From the NCBI RefSeq assembly GCF_002646595.1, contig NZ_PDUD01000032.1:124001-188000 (forward strand): 64,000 nt of DNA, given 5' to 3'. Source of the stretch: Flavilitoribacter nigricans DSM 23189 = NBRC 102662 (lineage in GTDB: Bacteria > Bacteroidota > Bacteroidia > Chitinophagales > Saprospiraceae). Both the position numbers and the translations under genes were made by a program. Of the stretch, positions 16,950 through 24,440 are shown in pieces (position 1 is the first letter of the stretch; every line of letters starts with the position of its first letter). The notes under the pieces are model-generated. The model worked only from the letters and a program-made list of their open reading frames with translations. It was not told the DNA's origin and did not search any database.

Positions 16950-19514
16950 ATGAAACTGCCTTTAATCCGCACCCTCTGGCTCGCTGTGGGGCTCAGTTCA
17001 CTGAGTCTGGCATCGGGACAGGATCTATCTCTTACCCTGCAGGTCGATATGCGACAGCAGAATGTTTCCGCGCAGGGGGTACACGTGGCCGGCAGTTTCC
17101 AGAGCGAAGCCGGTTTCCCCGCCGACTGGAATCCCGCTTCTACGCCCATGTCCGATCCGGATGGCGATAAGATCTACACCATCACGCTGCTGTTACCTGC
17201 GGGGACTTATGAGTACAAATTCATCAACGGCAATGCCTGGGGCAGCGACGAATCTCCACCCGCCGAATGTTCCGTTACCAATAATAATAACCGGATAGTC
17301 ACGCTTGGCAGTGATCTGACCCTGCCGCCGGTACCTTTTAATGCCTGTAATGCCCAGTTGCGGCTCGCCGTCAATATGAGCGAGCAGACCGTCAGCCCCG
17401 ATGGGGTGCACGTGATGGGAGACTTTCAGCAGGCAGCCGGTTTTCCCGCCGACTGGGACCCGGCCTCTATCGAATTGCTGGACCAAAATGGGGACGGCAC
17501 CTACGAGATCACTTTACCCGTTCCGAACGGTACGTACCAATACGTTTTTGTGAACGGGAACACGGTCGACGGAGCGGAGATCATCCCGGAGGAGTGTTCC
17601 GTAACGGGAGCAAACGATTTGCGCTACCGGCAGGCCGATACCGATAGTGAAATCATCTACTGCTTCGGTACCTGCACGCCCTGCGATCCGGCTATCTCCA
17701 CGAGTTATGAAACGCATTGGTGGAACGACGCCGTTTTCTACGAGATCTTCGTCCGGAGTTTTTACGATAGTGACAACGACGGGATCGGCGATTTTCGCGG
17801 GATCATCGAAAAACTGGATTATCTCAATGACGGAGATCCCGAAACCGATACGGACCTGGGCATCACCGGTATCTGGCTGATGCCGATGATGGCATCTCCG
17901 AGCTACCACGGCTACGATGTAACGGACTACTATGCGACCGAGCCCGACTACGGCACCATGGCCGATTTTGAGGCCTTGCTGGAAGCCGCGCACGCCCGGG
18001 GGATCAAAGTGATCATTGACTTTGTAATGAACCACAGTTCCGATCAGCATCCCTGGTTTACGCAGTCGGCAAATAGTCAATCGAATTTTCGCGACTGGTA
18101 CATCTGGTCCGACAATAATCCCGGATTCAATGGTCCCTGGGGGCAAAATGTCTGGCACGCGCGGAACGGCGATTACTACTACGGCTTATTCTGGGGCGGC
18201 ATGCCCGATCTGAATTACAGCCACCCGCCGCTCAAGGAAGAAATGTTCAACATTACCCGCTTCTGGCTGGACAAAGGCGTGGACGGCTTCCGGCTGGATG
18301 CGATCAAATATCTGGATGAAGACGGCACCCTGCTCGAAAATACGCCGGAAACCTTTACCCTGCTCGAAGAATTCAATACCGTCTACAAAACGGCCCGGCC
18401 GGATGCCTTTACCGTCGGTGAGGTCTGGTCGGCGACCAGTTCCGTTGTCCCCTATGTGCAAAATAACCGGCTGGATATCTGTTTCGATTTTGATTTGGCC
18501 GGCGCGATCCTCAATGCCGTCAACGGCGGCGATCCTGCTAATATACAAAACCAGTTTGGCGTGCTGCAGGCGGCTTATCCCAAATTGCAGTACGGCACCT
18601 TTTTAACTAACCACGACATCGATCGCGTCTTCAGTCAATTGGGAAATGATGCCAGCCGGATGAAACTGGCCGCCGCCCTGTACCTCAGTATGCCGGGCGT
18701 TCCTTTCATCTACTATGGCGAAGAAGTAGGCATGACCGGTACCGGCATCCACGAAAATATTCGCCGTCCGATGCAATGGTCCACTGCTGCCAACGGTGGA
18801 TTCAGCAGCCATACGCCCTGGTACGGTCTGGGTAGCAATGTCGCTACCAATAATGTAGCAACCATGGCGGCAGAGCCGGGCTCTCTCTGGCAGCACTACC
18901 GCAAGCTGGTCCATATCCGCAACGATGAGGCCGCTCTTCGCCGCGGCTACCTGCTGGGCCTGGAAAGCAACACCGCCCGGACCTTAGGCTACGCCCGCAT
19001 TTACGAAGAAGAAGCGGTACTGGTGGTGTCCAATTTCAATACGGCGGCGATCAGTCCGGAAATTACCCTGCCGGTTTCTTCCCTGACCCCGGGTACCTAT
19101 TCGGTGCGGGAATTGTACAGTAGTACCGCGATGGGCACCGTAGAGATCAACGAGCAGGGCGGCTTCGGCAACTGGACGGCTGCTGCCGGATCGATGCTGA
19201 ACCCACGCGAGACCTGGTTCCTAAAACTGGCAAGCACGGAACCCACGCCGGTACGGGAGCAACTAGCTCCGGAACTTGATTTTTCCCTACGCCCGAATCC
19301 GGCTTCGGATCAGGTAGACCTGCAATTCAACGACCTGCGTACTGACGGTGGACGGATCATCATTTTTAACGCTTCCGGCAGGTCACATTACGAAACGAAT
19401 ATCACCGGGGCCTCACTGAGCATTTCAACTCAGGAATGGCCCGCCGGCCTGTACTTTATAAAAGTGGTCATCGATGGGCGGGTAAGGACCCAGTCCCTGC
19501 TTATCCAGCATTGA
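16950..19514 (+). CDS. Secreted GH13 alpha-amylase with two starch-binding-like domains and T9SS sorting domain
   Basis: An 854-residue exported glycoside hydrolase. Order: signal peptide (1-23), two tandem immunoglobulin-like domains of ~110 residues that resemble CBM48/CBM20-type or SusE-like starch-binding folds (each with HVxGxFQxxxGFPADWxPAS), the GH13 barrel from ~260, and a C-terminal type A sorting domain (LRPNPASDQVDLQF at the start of the last ~80 residues). GH13 motifs are complete: region I DFVMNH, nucleophile D450 in GFRLDA, acid/base E491 in GEVWS, and D556 in TNHDID. It should cleave alpha-1,4-glucan at the cell surface after export by the type IX system. It precedes FecR and sus genes and follows a SusR-like regulator, which supports a starch role. 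Confidence 0.93.
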   Translation: MKLPLIRTLWLAVGLSSLSLASGQDLSLTLQVDMRQQNVSAQGVHVAGSFQSEAGFPADWNPASTPMSDPDGDKIYTITLLLPAGTYEYKFINGNAWGSDESPPAECSVTNNNNRIVTLGSDLTLPPVPFNACNAQLRLAVNMSEQTVSPDGVHVMGDFQQAAGFPADWDPASIELLDQNGDGTYEITLPVPNGTYQYVFVNGNTVDGAEIIPEECSVTGANDLRYRQADTDSEIIYCFGTCTPCDPAISTSYETHWWNDAVFYEIFVRSFYDSDNDGIGDFRGIIEKLDYLNDGDPETDTDLGITGIWLMPMMASPSYHGYDVTDYYATEPDYGTMADFEALLEAAHARGIKVIIDFVMNHSSDQHPWFTQSANSQSNFRDWYIWSDNNPGFNGPWGQNVWHARNGDYYYGLFWGGMPDLNYSHPPLKEEMFNITRFWLDKGVDGFRLDAIKYLDEDGTLLENTPETFTLLEEFNTVYKTARPDAFTVGEVWSATSSVVPYVQNNRLDICFDFDLAGAILNAVNGGDPANIQNQFGVLQAAYPKLQYGTFLTNHDIDRVFSQLGNDASRMKLAAALYLSMPGVPFIYYGEEVGMTGTGIHENIRRPMQWSTAANGGFSSHTPWYGLGSNVATNNVATMAAEPGSLWQHYRKLVHIRNDEAALRRGYLLGLESNTARTLGYARIYEEEAVLVVSNFNTAAISPEITLPVSSLTPGTYSVRELYSSTAMGTVEINEQGGFGNWTAAAGSMLNPRETWFLKLASTEPTPVREQLAPELDFSLRPNPASDQVDLQFNDLRTDGGRIIIFNASGRSHYETNITGASLSISTQEWPAGLYFIKVVIDGRVRTQSLLIQH

Positions 19515-19582
19515 CCCGTACGAATGTAGCACCCGGGATCCCAGGAACCGGATCCGGAAACTTAAAACGAAAAAAAATTGGA

Positions 19583-19645
19583 ATGAACAAGGTTACAAGC
19601 CTGCTCCCTTTGCTATCTATCAGTAACAGACTAAAAATCAATTGA
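19583..19645 (+). CDS. Possible 20-residue leader peptide coupled to fecR
   Basis: ATG at 19583 opens a 20-codon frame (MNKVTSLLPLLSISNRLKIN) whose TGA shares its last base with the ATG of the FecR gene (TGATG). The A-rich stretch just upstream could bind ribosomes. In most loci this position holds an ECF sigma factor; none is present. It may be a translational leader or chance. Confidence 0.35.
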   Translation: MNKVTSLLPLLSISNRLKIN

Positions 19646-20676
19646 TGGAATTGGAAAATGGAGCATCGTTCTCAATTGAAGCCTTGATGGAGAATCCTGG
19701 TTTTAGGGCCTGGGTGCTTAAGGAAGATCAGCGGGAAGGGGAGTACTGGAAGGCGTATATCGCAGAACATCCGGAACGCCGGGAAGTGATAGAACAGGCC
19801 CGTTCGCTGCTGCTGGACATGAACGAACACTTTACGACCGATGATATGAACGCCGCTGCGGTGGAGCAAAAACTACAGGCTCAGTTGGAGCGGCTGGGAA
19901 GCCCCGAAAAGTTGGGGCGGAATTCCCGTTTTGAACTTCGTTGGACATCCGGATATCTCCGGCTGGCGGCGGCATCAATACTGCTGTTGCTCGTGGCCGG
20001 TATCGCCTGGTGGTGGATCCAGCGACCCTCCGACCTGTACGCCACGAATTTTGGCGAATGGGAAACGGTAACATTACCGGACGGATCACGGGTAAACATG
20101 AACGCCAATACCACCCTCCGGCTGGACGATCACTGGAACGATGGAGCGATCCGTCGCGTCTGGCTTTCCGGTGAGGCCTACTTTCAGGTAACAAAACAGA
20201 GTGACACCCACGGTCTTTTTCAGGTGATTACCGACGATCTGACCGTAGAGGTATTGGGCACTGCTTTCAATGTGCACAGTCGTGGAGAGCACACGGAAGT
20301 ATATCTGGAAGAAGGCAGTGTGAACCTGGAACTGGCGGACGGAACCCAGGGAGCCATGCAACTGGAGCCTGGCGAAATGTTGACTTACTCCAAAGCACTG
20401 AGCACTATCGTGGAGAGCGGACCGGCTTCTAAAGAACTGACAACTTCCTGGAAAGACGGACTGCTCAAATTCGATAAAACGCCGATGCGGGAAGTGCTGC
20501 AGGAAGTAGAGGACATCTACGGAATTACTTTCCGTTTGGAAGACGAAAGCCAGTACGATCGCCCCATTACTTCCCAGGGCGTTCCGATGGAACAGCTGGA
20601 AGTGACCCTGCCCATACTGGCCCGGGCGCTGGGGCTGACGGTAGAGTTAGAAAATGATATTTATGTGATAAAATAG
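19645..20676 (+). CDS. FecR-family anti-sigma/signal-transduction protein with DUF4974
   Basis: A 343-residue inner-membrane protein. A cytoplasmic ~105-residue N-terminus typical of Bacteroidota FecR (NPGFRAWV motif) is followed by one membrane helix (ILLLLVAGIAWWWI), a periplasmic FecR domain (LPDGSRVNMNANTTLRL, GEAYFQV, VLGTAFNV, LEEGSVNL) and a C-terminal DUF4974 that contacts the STN domain of the partner receptor. I chose ATG 19645; TTG 19642 is adjacent. In the usual arrangement FecR holds an ECF sigma factor encoded just upstream, but here the upstream gene is the amylase. The next gene is an STN-bearing SusC, so the receptor half of the relay is in place. Confidence 0.9.
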   Translation: MELENGASFSIEALMENPGFRAWVLKEDQREGEYWKAYIAEHPERREVIEQARSLLLDMNEHFTTDDMNAAAVEQKLQAQLERLGSPEKLGRNSRFELRWTSGYLRLAAASILLLLVAGIAWWWIQRPSDLYATNFGEWETVTLPDGSRVNMNANTTLRLDDHWNDGAIRRVWLSGEAYFQVTKQSDTHGLFQVITDDLTVEVLGTAFNVHSRGEHTEVYLEEGSVNLELADGTQGAMQLEPGEMLTYSKALSTIVESGPASKELTTSWKDGLLKFDKTPMREVLQEVEDIYGITFRLEDESQYDRPITSQGVPMEQLEVTLPILARALGLTVELENDIYVIK

Positions 20677-20701
20677 GGTAGCGGTGAAGGCGGGAATCGC
20701 T

Positions 20702-20709
20702 TACTTTTG
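20702..20709 (+). promoter_or_regulatory. Possible -7 element upstream of the first susC
   Basis: TACTTTTG fits TAnnTTTG and lies about 190 bases before the STN-SusC start. No matching -33 element is evident. The remainder of the 225-base gap holds several CCGGTA/TACCGG repeats but no gene. Confidence 0.3.
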
Positions 20710-20901
20710 CGGTAGCGACCCTCCCTAATAAACTCACCTGAGATCCTGTCTGAATTCCTTCAAGATCCCGGTAATACCGGTAGCAAACAAAAACCGACTA
20801 AACCTCGTCCTGAAGATTAAGTTTTTGGAACCTCGATAAAGCACTTTTACCGGTGGAACCCGCCAAAAAATGGGTATTGCCGGTAGATTACTTAGGGAAC
20901 A

Positions 20902-23900
20902 ATGGGATTATTCTGGTCATTGAGCAAGACGATTTCAGTAGCTAGCTGGCTGTGGTGCAGTCTGCTACCCGCTACTTTGCTTGCCTTTTCCGGAAGACCG
21001 CTACCCGCCGACCGACCGCTTCCCGATCTGCTGGAAGAAATGGGCGAGCGCTACCAGGTCTTCTTCACCTACGATGCCGATCTGCTCGGTGATACCCAAG
21101 TCAACTTCGAATTTAAAGAAGGGGAGCAACTGGAAACCGCCATTGATCGCCTGCTTCGCTACACCAACTTCCGCTACGAATCTTTCGGTGAAAAATACTT
21201 TGTGATCTACCGCGAGGGAGACCGCGATGAGCGCATGACCAAAAAGCTCAAGAAAAAGATCCGTCAGATCGAGCAACTGGAAAAACGCAGCGGACTAAAT
21301 CTCCAACGCAAACAATCCGACCCCGAAAATCAACTGGGACTGATGATCGAGTCCCTCGCCGATCAAAAAGAAAAGATAGACCTGCAGGGCACGGTACATT
21401 CCAGTACCGGTGAACCGCTGTTCGGAGTGAACATCCGTCTCCTGAATGAGCCGAGCGGCACCATAACCGGACCGGACGGTGCTTTTACCCTCCACTTACC
21501 GCCCTACGCCAGCCTGGAATTTTCCTATGTAGGGTTCAAGCCGCAGGTGATCTCACTGGATGGCCGGACCACCACACTGGCCGTTAATCTGCAACCGGAT
21601 CAATTGGCTCTGCAGGAAGTGGTTGTATTGGGCTACGGCACCACCCAGCGCGGCGATCAGACCGGCGTGGCGCAAACCGTGCAGGAAGAAGCTTTCCGGA
21701 AAGGCGCTAATGTGTCGCCGGAGCAACTGCTCAACGGCCGGGTAGCCGGTTTGCAGGTCCTCAGCGGCAACGGCGAACCCGGCGGGCAAATGTCCGTACG
21801 CATCCGCGGCGGCGGCTCCCTCAATGCCAGTAACGAACCATTATATGTGATCGATGGCGTTCCCATCGACAACCGGCCGCATAATCCCAGCGGGTTCCAA
21901 AGCGGCCGTAATCCCCTGAATGCTTTAAACCCCAACGATATAGAAAGTATCAGCGTACTGAAGGATGCTTCCGCCACGGCCATATACGGTTCGCGCGGAG
22001 CCAATGGAGTGCTGCTGATCACCACTAAAAAAGGTAGCATTGGCGGCCGGGACCAGATTACCTATGATGCCTGGTTATCGATGGCCACCAATGACCGGCG
22101 GGTGGAGGTGCTTAGTCCCGAAGAGTTCCGGCACACGGTGCAGGACAAAGCGCCTCGGCGCTTTCCCGAACTGGGTATTAGCGATACGGACTGGCAGGAC
22201 GAGATCTTCCGCAAGGCCTACGGTCAAAACCATACGCTCGGCGTTTCCGGCGGCGGTAAGGACATGGGCTACCGGGCTTCTCTCGGTTACCTGCGGCAGG
22301 ATGGGGTGGTCCAGTCGGCCTTTACCGAACGCTATAGTCTCAGCCTGAGCTACCACCAGCAATTTCTGCAGGACCAGTTGAAACTGGAAGCCAATTTCAA
22401 AGGAGCCAAGACGCGGGACCGTTTCGCAATTCAGTCGACTATCGGCAATGCGATCAACTTCGATCCGACCCAGTCGGTCCACGACGAGGCCAGCATCTGG
22501 GGCGGCTACTTCGAGTACGCAATGGATCAGGCCATCAAAAACCCGGTGGCGGAACTCGACCTCACCCGCGACCTGAGTGATAACTACCGAAGCATCGGCA
22601 ATATCCAGTTGGAATACCGGTATCCGTCCATTCCCAGTCTTTCGGTGAAAACCAATCTGGGGTACGATCTGGCCACCGGTGAGCGCAAGCGCTATCTGCC
22701 TAAAGCACTGCGCAATCAGTATTCCAGCCAGGGCGAGATCCGGATCGCCAACTTCTTCCGGGCTTCCCTGTTGTGGGAATCCTATCTACATTTCCGCAAG
22801 GACCTGGCCAATATCGATACCCGGATCGACGCCACGGCGGGTTATTCTTACCAGGATTTTCAAAGCGAATATCCGGAGATCCGGGCCTGGGAACTGAATA
22901 ATGATGTGCTCGGATTCAACGGTACGAGTTTCGCCGGTGAGTTTTTCGGCAGCAACAGTACGCTGCAAAACCGGTTGATCTCCTTCTTCGGTCGGGTAAA
23001 TCTGCAGTGGCGGGAAAAATACCTGATGACCGTGACAGTTCGCCGCGACGGTTCCTCCCGTTTCAGCCCGGACAACCGCTGGGGGACTTTCCCTTCGGTG
23101 GCGTTGGCCTGGAAGATAGGGGAGGAGTCCTTTTTGCACGGCATCAGTCCCTGGGTTCAGAACCTAAAATTGCGCTTCAGCGCCGGCATCACCGGCAATC
23201 AGGAAATCGGAGATTATCAATATCTAAAGACTTACCAGTTTGGCGACAGCCAGGTGCGCTACCAGTTTGGGGATCAGTTTGTGACGACGGTCCGCCCCGG
23301 AGGTTCGGATCCCGGCCTGAAGTGGGAAGAAACGGCCTCCCTCAATGTTGGCCTTTCTTTCGATCTCTGGCAGGGCCGCGTTCGCGGAGAACTGGATTAT
23401 TACTACCGCCGGACCAATGACCTACTGTCGCGGGTGATCGTACCGGCCGGGGTCAATCTGACCGATATTATTCTGACCAACATTGGATCGCTGAATAACG
23501 AGGGGCTGGAACTGGGCCTGGACGCGCGCCTGTTGCGTCGCAAATATTTCCAGTGGGATGTATCCGCTAACCTGTCCGTCAACCACAGCCGCATTTCACG
23601 CCTGACCAATTTTTCCGATCCGCGATTCCAGGGCTTTTCTACCGGGGAGATCTCAGGAGGGGCCGGCAATCGCATCCAGATCCTGCGTGTGGGTCAGCCG
23701 GCGAATGCCTTTTTTGTATTCCGCCACAAGCGGGATGAGAACGGACTGCCGCTCTCCGATCAATTCGATCACAATGAGGACGGCCGGATCAACCTGGCGG
23801 ACATTTACGAAGATACCAACGGAGACGGCATCGTCAACGATAATGATAAAGTGCCTTACGGCAAACCCGCACCGGACCTGCTGTTCGGGTTCAGTTCGGA

Positions 23901-24336
23901 CTGGCAGTTCGGTCAATGGGACATCAGTTGTACCTGGCGGGGGCAGCTGGGCAACTATGTATACAACAACATTCAATCGGTGGGTGGGAATTACGACCGG
24001 ATCATCACCAATATCGTTCCGACGAATCTGACCCGGAGCGTGCAGGAAACCGGTTTCCTGCATCCGCAGTATTTCTCAGACTATTATGTGGAGGATGCCT
24101 CTTTCATCCGGTTGGATCAGGTCAGTGTGGGATACACATTTACCGGTCTGTCCCGGCTCGGGTATCTGCGACTATACGCCATGGCCAACAATCTGCTGGT
24201 ATTGACCGGATACAGTGGTCTGGACCCCGAGATCGGTAACGCAAGCGGGAATGAGGATTATCCCAAATACGGGATCGACGACAATGTATTCCCGCGGGCC
24301 AGGACCTTTATGATTGGAGTAAAACTAATTATCTGA
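20902..24336 (+). CDS. SusC-family TonB-dependent outer-membrane receptor with STN domain
   Basis: An 1144-residue outer-membrane transporter. After a signal/anchor region come an STN domain (~residues 35-100, the signalling segment that talks to FecR), a basic linker, a carboxypeptidase-regulatory-like domain (~165-245), the TonB plug starting near EVVVLGYGTT with the SusC signature MSVRIRGGGSLNASNEPLYV, and a 22-strand barrel ending in a C-terminal aromatic-type strand. It would import oligosaccharides with energy from TonB and report occupancy to the inner membrane. It is followed by a second SusC of strikingly similar barrel sequence (shared NRLISFFGRVN, RRDGSSRFSPDNRWG and KWEETASLNVGL), with no SusD between them. 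Confidence 0.95.
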   Translation: MGLFWSLSKTISVASWLWCSLLPATLLAFSGRPLPADRPLPDLLEEMGERYQVFFTYDADLLGDTQVNFEFKEGEQLETAIDRLLRYTNFRYESFGEKYFVIYREGDRDERMTKKLKKKIRQIEQLEKRSGLNLQRKQSDPENQLGLMIESLADQKEKIDLQGTVHSSTGEPLFGVNIRLLNEPSGTITGPDGAFTLHLPPYASLEFSYVGFKPQVISLDGRTTTLAVNLQPDQLALQEVVVLGYGTTQRGDQTGVAQTVQEEAFRKGANVSPEQLLNGRVAGLQVLSGNGEPGGQMSVRIRGGGSLNASNEPLYVIDGVPIDNRPHNPSGFQSGRNPLNALNPNDIESISVLKDASATAIYGSRGANGVLLITTKKGSIGGRDQITYDAWLSMATNDRRVEVLSPEEFRHTVQDKAPRRFPELGISDTDWQDEIFRKAYGQNHTLGVSGGGKDMGYRASLGYLRQDGVVQSAFTERYSLSLSYHQQFLQDQLKLEANFKGAKTRDRFAIQSTIGNAINFDPTQSVHDEASIWGGYFEYAMDQAIKNPVAELDLTRDLSDNYRSIGNIQLEYRYPSIPSLSVKTNLGYDLATGERKRYLPKALRNQYSSQGEIRIANFFRASLLWESYLHFRKDLANIDTRIDATAGYSYQDFQSEYPEIRAWELNNDVLGFNGTSFAGEFFGSNSTLQNRLISFFGRVNLQWREKYLMTVTVRRDGSSRFSPDNRWGTFPSVALAWKIGEESFLHGISPWVQNLKLRFSAGITGNQEIGDYQYLKTYQFGDSQVRYQFGDQFVTTVRPGGSDPGLKWEETASLNVGLSFDLWQGRVRGELDYYYRRTNDLLSRVIVPAGVNLTDIILTNIGSLNNEGLELGLDARLLRRKYFQWDVSANLSVNHSRISRLTNFSDPRFQGFSTGEISGGAGNRIQILRVGQPANAFFVFRHKRDENGLPLSDQFDHNEDGRINLADIYEDTNGDGIVNDNDKVPYGKPAPDLLFGFSSDWQFGQWDISCTWRGQLGNYVYNNIQSVGGNYDRIITNIVPTNLTRSVQETGFLHPQYFSDYYVEDASFIRLDQVSVGYTFTGLSRLGYLRLYAMANNLLVLTGYSGLDPEIGNASGNEDYPKYGIDDNVFPRARTFMIGVKLII

Positions 24337-24400
24337 TGGTATGATTATGCGATGATGCGAACGATGGACTCCTCGTCAAAACATCAAATGATCATACCAT
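24336..24400 (+). other. Inverted repeat between the two susC genes
   Basis: ATGGTATGAT (24336-24345, overlapping the first SusC stop) pairs perfectly with ATCATACCAT (24391-24400). The loop is ~45 bases and no T-run follows, so this could be a processing, stabilising or attenuating structure rather than a terminator. Confidence 0.45.
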
Positions 24401-24440
24401 AAAATCATCAATAAAATTGATAACCAAATTAACTTAATTT

